Numbered from the stretch's first letter, positions 9,042-19,054 are shown. The stretch: 64,000 bases of DNA from UBA7359 sp963976795 (GCA_963976795.1 CAXBLT010000016.1:7455-71454), one strand, 5' to 3'. Notes: generated from the letters alone by a model not told the origin. Translations and numbers: made by a program.

Positions 9042-10355
9042 TTACCCTAAGGTTTCCATACGAATACGCATTACTTCACCACTGATCGCATCAAGTCGCT
9101 CTATCTTGGCGATAGCATCATTCATATTTTTTTCTTTTATTCGTTGTGTCAGAAATATAATAGGTACATGCGTCGCATCTGCCGCAGGTTCTTTTTGCAG
9201 TATAGCTTCGATACTAATGCCAGAGTCACCCAATATGCGCGTAACCTCAGCCAAGACACCAGGTTTATCTATCGCATGCAGCCGCAAATAATAAGCCGTT
9301 TCCGTTTCTTCCATCGGCAGTATATTAATATCCGACAAGGCATCAGGTTGAAATGCCAGATGAGGAACACGATTTTCCGGATCCGTTGTTAAGGCACGAA
9401 CAACATCAACAACATCAGCAACCACAGCAGATGCCGTTGGTTCAGAACCCGCACCCGCACCATAATATAATGTTGGTCCGACGGCATCACTCATTACTAG
9501 TACAGCATTCATAACACCATCAACATTAGCAATTAAACGTCGCTCTGGAATTAAAGTCGGGTGTACACGTTGTTCTATCCCGGCAGGTGTTTTACGCGTT
9601 ATGCCTAAATGTTTAATGCGATAGCCTAACTCACCCGCATACAATACATCCTGTTGCTCTATTTTCCCAATGCCTTCGGTATAAGTCTTGTTGAATTGTA
9701 ATGGCATACCAAAGGCAATCGAACCCAAAATAGTTAATTTATGCGCGGCATCGATACCTTCTACATCAAAGGTTGGATCGGCTTCGGCATAACCTAATGC
9801 CTGTGCTTCTTTAAGGACATCATTGAAATCTCGCCCCTTATCACGCATCTCGGTAAGAATGTAATTACCCGTACCATTGATAATGCCGGCAATCCATTCG
9901 ATCTGATTTGCAGCCAACCCTTCACGCACAGCCTTGATGATCGGAATGCCACCTGCAACTCCCGCTTCAAAAGCGACAGTAACGCCTTTTGCCTGGGCAG
10001 CAGCAAATATTTCGTTTCCGTGCAGGGCAATCAGCGCCTTGTTTGCAGTAACAACATGTTTGCCGTTTTCAATCGCCTTTAATACCAATTCTTTAGCCGG
10101 AGAATAGCCGCCTATCAATTCAATAATGATATCAACATCAGGGTCTTCAACAACAACAAATGCGTCATCGGATATTTTATCAATCTGGTCGATACCCTTT
10201 ATCAAGTCAGGATTGTAATCTTTGGCTGCCGCATGGGTTATGCGAATACCACGTCCAGCGCGACGCGCGATCTCATCTGCATTGCGTGTGAGTACGCTGA
10301 CAGTGCCGCCACCAACCGTGCCCAAACCAAGTAATCCTATTTTAACAGGCTCCAT
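9042..10355 (-). CDS. hom: Homoserine dehydrogenase
   Basis: This 437-residue enzyme reduces aspartate semialdehyde to homoserine. It has the NAD(P)-binding loop GLLGLGTVGGGTV at residues 7-19, the catalytic-domain sequence GIINGTGNYIL, and EAQALGYAEADPTFDVEG. A C-terminal ACT domain (about 350-430, YYLRLHAIDKPGVLAEVTRI) is the usual site of threonine feedback. It is the monofunctional form, not fused to aspartokinase. The gene lies between the AlaC-like aminotransferase and thrC on the same strand, and the three are likely one operon. Confidence 0.95.
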   Translation of the reverse strand: MEPVKIGLLGLGTVGGGTVSVLTRNADEIARRAGRGIRITHAAAKDYNPDLIKGIDQIDKISDDAFVVVEDPDVDIIIELIGGYSPAKELVLKAIENGKHVVTANKALIALHGNEIFAAAQAKGVTVAFEAGVAGGIPIIKAVREGLAANQIEWIAGIINGTGNYILTEMRDKGRDFNDVLKEAQALGYAEADPTFDVEGIDAAHKLTILGSIAFGMPLQFNKTYTEGIGKIEQQDVLYAGELGYRIKHLGITRKTPAGIEQRVHPTLIPERRLIANVDGVMNAVLVMSDAVGPTLYYGAGAGSEPTASAVVADVVDVVRALTTDPENRVPHLAFQPDALSDINILPMEETETAYYLRLHAIDKPGVLAEVTRILGDSGISIEAILQKEPAADATHVPIIFLTQRIKEKNMNDAIAKIERLDAISGEVMRIRMETLG

Positions 10356-10395
10356 AATTACTATTTCTCACTATATTCTTAAAATTGATTTATTC

Positions 10396-11595
10396 TTAAC
10401 CCACAACAGGTTGTGGGTCTTCTTCTCTTAGCATCGCTCGAATTGAACGAATTGCCTGACGCGTGCGATGCTCATTTTCGATTAATGCAAATCGCACAAA
10501 CTGATCACCATAACTTCCAAAACCAATACCTGGTGATACCGCCACCTTGGCTTCTATCAATAATTTCTTTGAAAACTCAAGAGACCCCATCGCTTTAAAT
10601 TGTTCAGGTATAGGTGCCCAGACAAACATCGTGCCCTTGGATTTTTCAACTTCCCACCCAATTGAGTTCAAGCCATCACACAAAACATCACGTCGATTGC
10701 AATACATGTCACGAATCTCGGCGACACATTGTTGTGATTCTTCCAACGCAGTGATCGCAGAAACCTGTATGGGCGTAAAGGTACCGTAGTCCAAGTAGGA
10801 CTTGATTCGTGAAAGTGCTGCGACCAACGTGGGATTGCCCACCATAAAACCAACACGCCAACCGGGCATATTGTAACTCTTGGACATCGAAAAAAACTCA
10901 ACGGCAATATCTTTAGCACCAGGCACTTGCAAGATTGATGGTGCGATATAACCATCAAAGACAATATCGGCATAGGCTAGATCCTGAATTACCCATATCT
11001 GATGTTCTTTAGCGATTTCGATGATCTTGCTAAAAAATTCCAGATCGACACATTGTGTTGTCGGATTACTTGGAAAATTAATGAGTAATGCCTTAGGTTT
11101 GGGCCAACAATCTCTTATCGATTTTTGCAATTCTTCAAAAAAATCTATGCCCGGACCAATTGGCACATGACGCACATCGGCTCCCGCTAATATAAAACCA
11201 TAAGGATGAATCGGATAAGCCGGGTTCGGGACTAATACAGCATCACCTCTATCGACAATAGCCATTGCCAAATGCGCCAAACCTTCCTTCGAGCCTAAGG
11301 TGACTATTGCCTCCGTCTCAGGATCCAGGTCAACAGCATATCGCGTTTTGTACCAATTACAGATGGCTCGTCGCAAACGTGGGATCCCACGTGAAATGGA
11401 ATAACCATGAGTATCATCGCGTTGTGATGCCTCTACTAATTTTTCAACAATGTGTTTTGGTGTAGGCTGATCAGGGTTTCCCATCCCAAAATCGATAATA
11501 TCCTCGCCACGATGACGCGCTGCCATCTTCAGTTCATTAACGATATTGAAGACGTAGGGAGGTAATCGATTAATCCGTGCAAAATCTTCGTTCAC
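10396..11595 (-). CDS. AlaC-type alanine/aspartate-family aminotransferase
   Basis: This is a class I/II PLP aminotransferase of 399 residues. Visible motifs are IDFGMGNPDQPTP, the PSNPTTQ loop, QDLAYADIVFDG and the Schiff-base lysine in SMSKSYNMPGWRVGF. The wording matches the AlaC/YfdZ group, which in gammaproteobacteria often precedes hom and thrC. The substrate is inferred from family resemblance; alanine-pyruvate-glutamate exchange is most likely. The start at 11595 (ATG) is the first in frame, and the divergent nitrilase gene begins about 110 bases away. Confidence 0.88.
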   Translation of the reverse strand: MNEDFARINRLPPYVFNIVNELKMAARHRGEDIIDFGMGNPDQPTPKHIVEKLVEASQRDDTHGYSISRGIPRLRRAICNWYKTRYAVDLDPETEAIVTLGSKEGLAHLAMAIVDRGDAVLVPNPAYPIHPYGFILAGADVRHVPIGPGIDFFEELQKSIRDCWPKPKALLINFPSNPTTQCVDLEFFSKIIEIAKEHQIWVIQDLAYADIVFDGYIAPSILQVPGAKDIAVEFFSMSKSYNMPGWRVGFMVGNPTLVAALSRIKSYLDYGTFTPIQVSAITALEESQQCVAEIRDMYCNRRDVLCDGLNSIGWEVEKSKGTMFVWAPIPEQFKAMGSLEFSKKLLIEAKVAVSPGIGFGSYGDQFVRFALIENEHRTRQAIRSIRAMLREEDPQPVVG

Positions 11596-11704
11596 TTTCT
11601 GACCCTAAAGCTATAAAAAAACTGGTGATTATACGGTATACAGTAAAAACGTTACAGGGCTGTTTGATCTGTTTGAATATTCAGGACTCCAGTATAATCA
11701 ACTG

Positions 11705-12523
11705 ATGATAAATGTTGCCGCTATACAGATGGTATCCACCGATGACGTTGATGAAAATCTGAGCCTCGCCGAAAAGCTCATTAATGAAGCAATTTCTAAA
11801 AACGCTAAATTTGTGACATTGCCAGAAAACTTTCCGTTGATGGGTAAAGAAGATACTGATCGCCTGTCGATTACTGAAGCATTTGGTACTGGACCTATTC
11901 AAACTTTTTTATCGTATCAATCAAAACAGCACCAGATCTGGTTATTAGGAGGCACTGTCCCTCTTAAGTCGGATATGCCAGACAAAGTGCTTGCCGCAAG
12001 CCTGCTTTACGACCCAAAAGGCGAGTGCATTGCTCATTACGATAAAATACATTTATTTGATGTACTGGTTGATGAATCCAGTGATGAGTCCTATAAAGAA
12101 TCTAACACTTTTGAGCCGGGCAATAAGCTAGTTGTAGCACAAACCGAGATTGGAAACATCGGGCTATCAGTGTGTTATGACCTACGGTTTCCCGAATTGT
12201 ACCGAAAGATGCATGAACATAATGTACAAATCATTACCGCGCCTTCCGCATTTACAGCAACTACAGGGGAAGCGCATTGGGAAGCATTACTAAAGACTCG
12301 CGCTTTTGAGAACTTGTGCTACGTTATTGCCTCCAATCAAGGTGGAACGCATGTAAATGAGCGAGAAACCTGGGGACATAGTATGATTGTCGACCCTTGG
12401 GGTACGATACTTGCGAGTGTTGATAAAGGTAATGGCGTAGCAATAGCCGCCGTAGATCTTGATAGACAAGCCAAACTTCGCAACAGCTTTCCAGCACTGT
12501 CCCATATAAAACTGATACATTAG
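11705..12523 (+). CDS. Nitrilase-superfamily amidase (Nit1/YbeM-like)
   Basis: This is a carbon-nitrogen hydrolase of 272 residues with the full catalytic set: Glu41 in LPENFPLMG, Lys114 in HYDKIHLFDV and Cys157 in SVCYDLRFPEL. That sequence style is typical of the Nit/deaminated glutathione amidase branch, a metabolite-repair enzyme. The position just upstream of tldD (35-base gap) is common in gammaproteobacteria. No signal peptide is seen, so it is cytoplasmic. The ATG at 11705 lies close to the predicted N-terminal strand INVAAIQMV, so the start is reliable. Confidence 0.9.
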   Translation: MINVAAIQMVSTDDVDENLSLAEKLINEAISKNAKFVTLPENFPLMGKEDTDRLSITEAFGTGPIQTFLSYQSKQHQIWLLGGTVPLKSDMPDKVLAASLLYDPKGECIAHYDKIHLFDVLVDESSDESYKESNTFEPGNKLVVAQTEIGNIGLSVCYDLRFPELYRKMHEHNVQIITAPSAFTATTGEAHWEALLKTRAFENLCYVIASNQGGTHVNERETWGHSMIVDPWGTILASVDKGNGVAIAAVDLDRQAKLRNSFPALSHIKLIH

Positions 12524-12558
12524 ATTTGCCTTACATAAAAACTGGATTATAAGATTAA

Positions 12559-14001
12559 ATGACTAACGCATTAGACACTGCTGAAAACACTTTACTAACC
12601 CAACGCGGGCTTGAATTGAATGATGTTCAAAAGACGTTAGACCAATTGATACTACCGTCTATTGATCAGGCTGATCTTTATTTTCAATCGTCACATTCGG
12701 AATCATGGGTACTGGAAGACGGGATCGTCAGAGAAGGTTCCTACAATATTGATCAAGGCGTCGGCGTCCGAGCCATCAGCGGAGAAAAAACCGGCTTTGC
12801 CTATTCCGATGAAATTGTATTACCTGCATTAACTCAGGCAGCGACTGCTGCACGTTCTATTGCCAGTCATGGCGATAACGGTCAATTACAAGCATGGCAC
12901 AAAACGAGTACACCAATTCTTTATGGTGATAAAGACCCACTTAATTCAGTCACAACTGAAGAAAAAATCAATTTATTGAAACAACTGGACCTAGCTGCGC
13001 GACAAAAAGATCCCCGTGTTAAACAGGTAATGATTGGTTTAACCGGTTCTCAAACGACAATATTAGTTGCCAATAGTGAAGGTATGCTAAGCGCTGATGT
13101 CAGACCTCTGATCCGTCTTAATATCAATGTCATAGTGGAAGAAGATGGTCGTATTGAAAAAGGTGGCTCTGGTGGTGGTGGCCGTTTTGGTTATGAATAT
13201 TTTTTAAATGATGGGATGGCGATGTCATATGTTGATGAAGCCATTGAACAAGCATTGATCAATCTCAAAGCCGATGCTGCACCGGCAGGCATGATGCCAG
13301 TTGTACTCGGATCCGGTTGGCCTGGCATTTTATTACACGAGGCTATTGGTCATGGACTGGAAGGAGATTTTAATCGTAAAGAAACATCCGCATTCTCTGG
13401 AAGAATTGGCGAGCGCGTTGCATCATCTGAGGTTACTGTTGTTGATGATGGCACGATAGAAAATCGACGCGGTTCTTTGAATGTTGATGATGAAGGAACG
13501 CCGACTGCTTCGACGACCTTAATCGAACGCGGAATTTTAAAAGCTTATATGCAAGACAAACATAATGCTCGACTAATGGGAGTTACACCTACTGGTAATG
13601 GTCGTCGCGAATCTTATGCTCATTTACCAATGCCGAGGATGACAAATACCTATATGTTAGGCGGCGATCATGACCCGAAGGAGATCATCGCCTCTGTTGA
13701 TAAAGGCATTTATGCAGTGCAGTTTGGTGGTGGACAGGTTGATATCACCAATGGCAAGTTCGTATTTAGTGCCAGTCAAGCATACAAAATTGAAAACGGG
13801 AAAGTGACAACACCAATTAAAGGCGCAACAATTATTGGTAATGGACCTGATGTCTTAACGCGTGTGACGATGGTAGGGAATGATATGGCGCTGGATTCCG
13901 GCATTGGGACATGTGGTAAAGATGGCCAGTCTGTTCCCGTTGGTGTTGGGCAACCTACGATAAGAATCGATGACATTACCGTCGGTGGCACCAACGTTTA
14001 A
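12559..14001 (+). CDS. tldD: Metalloprotease TldD
   Basis: TldD works with TldE/PmbA as a peptidase that trims unfolded or precursor peptides. The 480-residue length is normal. The metal-binding motif HEAIGHGLEGD lies near residue 258, and the C-terminal region has the conserved GTCGKDGQSVPVGVGQPTIRI. The partner gene pmbA is not in the window. It shares its direction with the nitrilase gene upstream, 35 bases away, and converges on the EAL/HDOD gene 18 bases downstream. Confidence 0.95.
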   Translation: MTNALDTAENTLLTQRGLELNDVQKTLDQLILPSIDQADLYFQSSHSESWVLEDGIVREGSYNIDQGVGVRAISGEKTGFAYSDEIVLPALTQAATAARSIASHGDNGQLQAWHKTSTPILYGDKDPLNSVTTEEKINLLKQLDLAARQKDPRVKQVMIGLTGSQTTILVANSEGMLSADVRPLIRLNINVIVEEDGRIEKGGSGGGGRFGYEYFLNDGMAMSYVDEAIEQALINLKADAAPAGMMPVVLGSGWPGILLHEAIGHGLEGDFNRKETSAFSGRIGERVASSEVTVVDDGTIENRRGSLNVDDEGTPTASTTLIERGILKAYMQDKHNARLMGVTPTGNGRRESYAHLPMPRMTNTYMLGGDHDPKEIIASVDKGIYAVQFGGGQVDITNGKFVFSASQAYKIENGKVTTPIKGATIIGNGPDVLTRVTMVGNDMALDSGIGTCGKDGQSVPVGVGQPTIRIDDITVGGTNV

Positions 14002-14019
14002 TTACTTTCTCTATTTAAG

Positions 14020-15255
14020 CTAATTAATATCTGACAGGGTCTGTCGTGACCAACTCGTTGCTTCCTGATACATATCAGAAAGTCTTGTCAAACTGATACT
14101 GGGAAAACTTATACCTTCCCAGTCACATTTTTCGCAACTGATACTACAACTCAACGCCCGACCTCTTTCACCTTCGGACTCAAGTAAAGCCAGATTAATA
14201 TGTTCATCGAGTGGCAACTGCTTCAAAATAATATCTAACGACTGGTCAAGTAATACATCAAGAATAGAGAATAAACCGACAACAAAATAAGAATCCTTAT
14301 CGTCGACATCAGTTTCCTCTGCTATTAACTCACACATCTTTGCGCGCACAAGCCCCGTGTGAATTAATTCCGTCGGTTTATCTTGATTTCCTGTCAACGC
14401 CATCAGACTAACCCAGTCTTTCAAGCGTTGAATTCCAAAATAAACCACGATCTGTTTAATGGATGTTATCTCGGCTTTAACTGCGAAGGCAGCTGAATTG
14501 ATATAACGGAATAATTTATAGCTTAGGGATATATTTTGTGAAATTAATTTTTCTATGTCTGTGATTTCCACATTAGGACTTTGTAACTCTGCAAGTAATC
14601 GCAGCAATGAAACATTATCCGATGACAACTCTTGAGCATTTAGAACAATCGGTTTGGAGAAAAAATATCCCTGAAAATAATCAAAGCCTTCATCTTTAAG
14701 CTCATCATATTCATCTTGAGTCTCAATTTTCTCAGCAAGCAGCTTTGCCTTACATCCCTTCAAATGTTCTAGTTGTTTCCTAACATCTTCGGTTGAATGC
14801 ATCATGACATCTATCTTTATAATATGCGCTAACTCGATCAAAGGAATCCATTCATCTGAATATGTGAAATCGTCTAATGCGATTATATAACCTGCTGCAA
14901 CGAGTTTTTTGATCCCGTCGATCAGCTCTTGATCAACACTCACCGTTTCTAATACTTCAAGCACCACTCTATCTTCAGGAAGCAACTCCGCAACGCCATT
15001 GACGAGCAAATCTTTAGTGAAATTAATATACGCAGGAACATCTCCCACGATTTCATCGAGACCAATTTCCATCAACGCATTATTAATAACTTGTGATGTT
15101 GCCGCATTACTATCTCTTCCATCAAAAGCATCCACAGTTCCGGAACGAAATAATAGCTCGTAACCGACAACCTTAAGCTTTGAATTGAAAATAGGCTGTC
15201 GTCCAATGAATATCTGTGGATTTTCTACCTCAATGTTTTTCTGTAATACCTGCAT
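14020..15255 (-). CDS. EAL-like/HDOD signalling protein (degenerate EAL, CdgJ/YuxH type)
   Basis: The protein joins an EAL-like domain (about 1-190) to an HDOD domain (about 190-390). The EAL signature is replaced by GYELLFR, the usual DDFGTG loop reads LDDFTY, and the C-terminal motif reads EKIET...QGYFFSKP. It therefore probably lacks c-di-GMP phosphodiesterase activity and acts as an adaptor, as for known CdgJ-like proteins. The open frame extends upstream to a GTG at 15315. The ATG at 15255, preceded by AAAGGG and just before the conserved IFIGRQPIF strand, is preferred. It converges on tldD. Confidence 0.85.
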   Translation of the reverse strand: MQVLQKNIEVENPQIFIGRQPIFNSKLKVVGYELLFRSGTVDAFDGRDSNAATSQVINNALMEIGLDEIVGDVPAYINFTKDLLVNGVAELLPEDRVVLEVLETVSVDQELIDGIKKLVAAGYIIALDDFTYSDEWIPLIELAHIIKIDVMMHSTEDVRKQLEHLKGCKAKLLAEKIETQDEYDELKDEGFDYFQGYFFSKPIVLNAQELSSDNVSLLRLLAELQSPNVEITDIEKLISQNISLSYKLFRYINSAAFAVKAEITSIKQIVVYFGIQRLKDWVSLMALTGNQDKPTELIHTGLVRAKMCELIAEETDVDDKDSYFVVGLFSILDVLLDQSLDIILKQLPLDEHINLALLESEGERGRALSCSISCEKCDWEGISFPSISLTRLSDMYQEATSWSRQTLSDIN

Positions 15256-15440
15256 CAGATACCCTTTAAATCTACCTGTAAATTGATCATCAGTAAGGGT
15301 ATCGGATAAAAACACGGTTTCTTTAAGAAAATGACAAACTAAAACAATACGTTATACAGCGCAGAGAAACTATATTCACTAATACCTATTATAAACAATG
15401 GATTAGTAATACTTGTCTGCCCGAAAGGAAGTAATTCTGG

Positions 15441-16589
15441 TTAGTTATCCTTCAATCCTGTCCAGGCAATGATGACAGCAAAAGCGCTTAACACTGCGGC
15501 AAACAAAAAAGTTTCTCTCGAACCAACAGAATCCCAGAGATAACCGCTAAGTAAACTGCCCAGCGCCAACCCAGCACCAAAACTGATACTACTGTAGAGC
15601 GCCTGACCTCGTCCCTGATGCGAACCTTTAAACTCACGATGAATATATTGAATTGCTACAGCGTGATAAATACCAAACGTTGCAGCGTGTAAACATTGAG
15701 CTGCAAGTAAGACAATGACGTTGTCTACAAAAAAAGCGATCAACAGCCAACGAATAGTTGCCGACATCACTGTCAGAATCATTAGCTTTCGTAATCCGAA
15801 TCGACCTATTACCTTATGTATAAATACATAAATTATAACCTCGGCCAATACACCCAACGCCCAACAGGTACCGATAAAACTATTTGAATAACCATGTTCT
15901 TCCAGATAGATAGAAAAGAAAGTGTAATACGGACCATGCCCTGCCTGAATAAGAAAACAGACGGACATTATCGCGATAACATGTGGTTTAAATAATATTT
16001 CCTTGAATGTTGAGTCAGTGGACTTTTCATGAGGTGTTCGGATTTCAGGAATAAACAGACTATGAATCCAGACCAATGCCATAGAAAAAATGACAATGGG
16101 CAATAAATAATCTATGGGGTAATAATCAAAAAATTTACCCAATGCTAGTACAGCAATAATAAAACTGATCGAGCCCCATATTCTTACTACAGTATAACTA
16201 TCACTTTCCTCTCCAAGATGGGATAAGGTTGTGGCCTCAACTTGAGGTAGCGCTGCGCTCCAGAAAATTGAGAACACAAATAAAATAATAAACAGCGACC
16301 AGAAATCCTGAAAAAACAAAACAAGAGAAAACGATAACATAGAGAAGAGTGAAGTATAACAAATTACCTGCATCCGCTTATTCGTATGATCGACAACCCA
16401 ACCCCATATAAATGACGAAAAAATTTTCGTTACAACAACTATTGCAGACAGAATTCCAATCGCCTCTGCATTCATCCCCAGTGATTTCAGATATAGAGAC
16501 CAATACGGCATGAAACCGCCGACGGTAAGAAAGAAAAGAAAGTAAAAACCGGACAGTCGCCAGTAAGGCAGGCCGTCGACTTTAATCAT
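15441..16589 (-). CDS. MFS transporter, HcaT/PPP-like
   Basis: The 382-residue protein has about twelve hydrophobic segments. It starts YWRLSGFYFLFFLTVGGFMPYW and carries the MFS loop WGWVVDHTNKR, typical of the MFS_1-like group that includes the 3-phenylpropionate permease HcaT. The substrate cannot be deduced. Its start codon overlaps the stop region of aroC at 16589, so the two are translationally close and probably co-transcribed. Confidence 0.85.
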   Translation of the reverse strand: MIKVDGLPYWRLSGFYFLFFLTVGGFMPYWSLYLKSLGMNAEAIGILSAIVVVTKIFSSFIWGWVVDHTNKRMQVICYTSLFSMLSFSLVLFFQDFWSLFIILFVFSIFWSAALPQVEATTLSHLGEESDSYTVVRIWGSISFIIAVLALGKFFDYYPIDYLLPIVIFSMALVWIHSLFIPEIRTPHEKSTDSTFKEILFKPHVIAIMSVCFLIQAGHGPYYTFFSIYLEEHGYSNSFIGTCWALGVLAEVIIYVFIHKVIGRFGLRKLMILTVMSATIRWLLIAFFVDNVIVLLAAQCLHAATFGIYHAVAIQYIHREFKGSHQGRGQALYSSISFGAGLALGSLLSGYLWDSVGSRETFLFAAVLSAFAVIIAWTGLKDN

Positions 16590-17686
16590 TATTTACTTGG
16601 GGGTACGACAGGTGTTTCTGATTGGACATCTGCATTTTGTGCACGATGTCGAAGCACATGATCCATTAATACTAACGCCAACATCGCTTCTGCTATCGGC
16701 GTTGCCCGAATACCAACGCAGGGGTCATGACGACCTTTGGTAACTACTTCAGTTGCTTGTCCTGTTTTATCAATTGTATCACCGGGCAAGCGAATACTGG
16801 ATGTAGGTTTTAAAGCGATACTAACCAAGACATCTTGTCCTGACGAAATACCACCGAGTACACCACCAGCATTGTTGCCAACAAAACCTTCTGGTGTCAT
16901 TTCATCACGATTTTGTGTGCCTTTCAGCTCAACCGATTCAAAACCAGCACCGATCTCCACACCTTTAACCGCATTGATACTCATCATCGCCTTGGCGATA
17001 TCGGCATCGAGACGATCAAATATAGGTTCACCAAGTCCAACCGGGACATTTTCAGCAACGACATTGATGCGTGCACCAATAGACTCACCTTCTTTACGAA
17101 GCGCGTCCATATAATCATCTAATTCAGACACCCGTTCCGGATCAGGACAAAAGAACGCATTATTCTCCACTTCAGTCCAATCTTTGTGCTCAATCTTTAA
17201 CGGTCCGATTTGCGCAAGATAACCACGAATCATGACACCAAATTTTTCTTTCAGGTATTTCTTCGCAATGCCACCTGCAGCGACACGCATACATGTCTCC
17301 CGAGCAGATGAACGACCTCCACCCCGATAGTCACGAATACCGTATTTTTGTTGATAGGTATAATCTGCATGTCCTGGACGAAACATGTCCTTAATATTGC
17401 CGTAATCTTTTGACTTCTGATCCTCGTTCTCAATCAATAGACCAATGGGAGTGCCCGTTGTCAAACCTTCAAACACGCCTGACATGATCTTGACTGTGTC
17501 CGATTCTTTACGCTGAGTAACGTGGCGTGATTTTCCAGGTTTACGCCGATCCAAATCATGCTGCAGATCTGCTTCAGATAAGCTCATTCCCGGAGGACAG
17601 CCGTCCACAATGCACATAAGACCCGGGCCGTGGCTCTCGCCGGCGCTGGTGATAGTAAATAATTTTCCGAATGTATTTCCTGACAT
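16589..17686 (-). CDS. aroC: Chorismate synthase
   Basis: AroC makes chorismate from EPSP, the last common step of aromatic amino acid synthesis, using reduced FMN. The 365-residue protein contains the family signatures GESHGPGLMCIVDGCPPGM at 16-34, the RPGHADYTYQQKYGIRDYRGGGRSSARET region near 108 (split by no gap), and RHDPCVGIRATPIAEAM near the end. It is full length with the expected N-terminus. The downstream MFS gene overlaps by one base. Confidence 0.97.
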   Translation of the reverse strand: MSGNTFGKLFTITSAGESHGPGLMCIVDGCPPGMSLSEADLQHDLDRRKPGKSRHVTQRKESDTVKIMSGVFEGLTTGTPIGLLIENEDQKSKDYGNIKDMFRPGHADYTYQQKYGIRDYRGGGRSSARETCMRVAAGGIAKKYLKEKFGVMIRGYLAQIGPLKIEHKDWTEVENNAFFCPDPERVSELDDYMDALRKEGESIGARINVVAENVPVGLGEPIFDRLDADIAKAMMSINAVKGVEIGAGFESVELKGTQNRDEMTPEGFVGNNAGGVLGGISSGQDVLVSIALKPTSSIRLPGDTIDKTGQATEVVTKGRHDPCVGIRATPIAEAMLALVLMDHVLRHRAQNADVQSETPVVPPSK

Positions 17687-17787
17687 GGCGCGCTATTGTA
17701 TACGGGAACGCTTATGTCGTCATGTTGAACTCAAATGTTATTTACTATTCCAAATATATGACAGTTACCAGCTAAACTATATTGAAC

Positions 17788-18303
17788 ATGATACGATCTA
17801 TCCTAATTGCGATTCTACTACTGGCATCACTATCAGCAAATGCCAATCCGCCTGATATGCGTCTGGTTAATATTTCCGGTATAGAAGAACCCTTAAGTAA
17901 GCACATCGGCAAAGGTCAATGGGTCGTAGTTAATATATGGAGTCCCACATGCAGTGCCTGCATCATTGAGTTACCACGCATTAAAAAATTTATAGCACGC
18001 AATCCGGAAGTACCAATGCTGGGCGTGACACTGGATTTCCCCAGCTTTGAATATGGCAAGATCGACATACTGCGAGATTTCGTAAAAAGAACTCCGCTCG
18101 ACTACCCGTTATTCCTCGCCGATATCGATCTGGCATCCCAATTAATCGGGCATCGGTTGACGGGTGTGCCTTCAATAGCCATCTTTCATCCGGATGGACG
18201 GGCACTTGTTACTTGGCCCGGGGTAGTCGAAATCGATGAAATAGAAAAATATATTGCGAACTATAAAGAGGAAGATGACCCGTTATCAGAGGAGTTTGAC
18301 TAG
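17788..18303 (+). CDS. Secreted thioredoxin-like (TlpA/ResA family) protein
   Basis: The product of about 171 residues has a cleavable signal peptide (IRSILIAILLLASLSANA) and a thioredoxin fold. The redox motif is WSPTCSACIIELPRIKKF, with active-site CSAC. The later GVPSIAIFHPDG contains the cis-proline of the family. It probably reduces or shuffles thiols in the periplasm. An in-frame TTG lies 6 bases upstream, but the ATG at 17788 fits the signal peptide best. The neighbouring sox-like genes on the other strand could be clients, although this is inference. Confidence 0.82.
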   Translation: MIRSILIAILLLASLSANANPPDMRLVNISGIEEPLSKHIGKGQWVVVNIWSPTCSACIIELPRIKKFIARNPEVPMLGVTLDFPSFEYGKIDILRDFVKRTPLDYPLFLADIDLASQLIGHRLTGVPSIAIFHPDGRALVTWPGVVEIDEIEKYIANYKEEDDPLSEEFD

Positions 18304-18312
18304 AACGCTTTC

Positions 18313-18501
18313 GTCATTCCCGTGCAGGCGGGAATCTAGTAAATTAAACATTTTATTCTTCTTAACTTTTGGTTTCGTCTGATGATGAGTCACTTTCTCT
18401 TGCGTGCTCAAGAAAAAGTAACTCGCTATCAAGCGAAACTTTAAAAAAAAGAAATAATGAAGTTTATTAATTAACTAGATTCCCGCCTGCGCGGGAATGA
18501 C
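18313..18501. repeat. Nested palindromic MITE-like element
   Basis: Two 28-base arms (18313-18340 and 18474-18501) are inverted copies with a single mismatch. Each arm is itself a short palindrome (TTCCCG...CGGGAA). The roughly 130 bases between them are AT-rich and hold another hairpin at 18387-18424 with 16-base arms (14 matching). No open reading frame or target-site duplication was recognised. The arm resembles widespread GTCATTCCCG...CGGGAATCTAG dispersed repeats of proteobacteria. It lies between convergent genes, so it may also act as a bidirectional terminator. Confidence 0.75.
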
Positions 18502-18514
18502 AAGAGAAAAGAGA

Positions 18515-19054
18515 TTATTTATTCTTCTCTTTTTCATAAACATTTATAAATCCATCTTTATTTGGCATCTTAACCTTCGGTAAGGTCGATGCATCCATAA
18601 CTTCATCCTCATCTATAAGGTTATTCAGGTATAAAAGGTAAGCAATCACCGCATAAGTTTCATTATCAGTTAATGATCCTGGGGCGGTCATTGGCATGGA
18701 ACGGCGCACCATATCAAACACCGTTGTCGCATAGGGCCAGTAACTACCAATGGTCTTTTCCGGGTACTCACTGGTTAATCCCATTTGTGCCCCTGCAAGT
18801 TGATCCCCCGAAGCAGTACCCAATCCGTTTTCGCCATGACAGGCTATGCATTTTCCCTTATAGAGTTCTTCCCCATCTTTAACATTACCCTCGCCTTTGG
18901 GTAACCCTTCCCCATTAGGGAAAACACTGATATCCCAAGTAGCTATTTCTCCAGGCGAAACCACGTGGCCAAGACCTGGGCCTTTAGTTTCAACAGCGAG
19001 CACGAGATTAGTCCCAACCGCTATCAATACTGATATCAGAATCTGTCGTTTCAT
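18515..19054 (-). CDS. Periplasmic c-type cytochrome paired with SoxC-like dehydrogenase
   Basis: The protein of about 179 residues has a signal peptide (KRQILISVLIAVGTNLVLA). One haem-binding motif, CIACH, sits in LYKGKCIACHGENGLG, and a later Met-rich loop SMPMTAPGSLTDNE probably supplies the axial methionine. It resembles the SoxD/SorB group that takes electrons from sulfite or sulfane dehydrogenases. The frame is open further upstream, but the ATG at 19054 fits the signal peptide; ATGs at 19069 and 19075 are alternatives. The gene overlaps the end of the soxC-like gene by about 47 bases. Confidence 0.85.
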   Translation of the reverse strand: MKRQILISVLIAVGTNLVLAVETKGPGLGHVVSPGEIATWDISVFPNGEGLPKGEGNVKDGEELYKGKCIACHGENGLGTASGDQLAGAQMGLTSEYPEKTIGSYWPYATTVFDMVRRSMPMTAPGSLTDNETYAVIAYLLYLNNLIDEDEVMDASTLPKVKMPNKDGFINVYEKEKNK

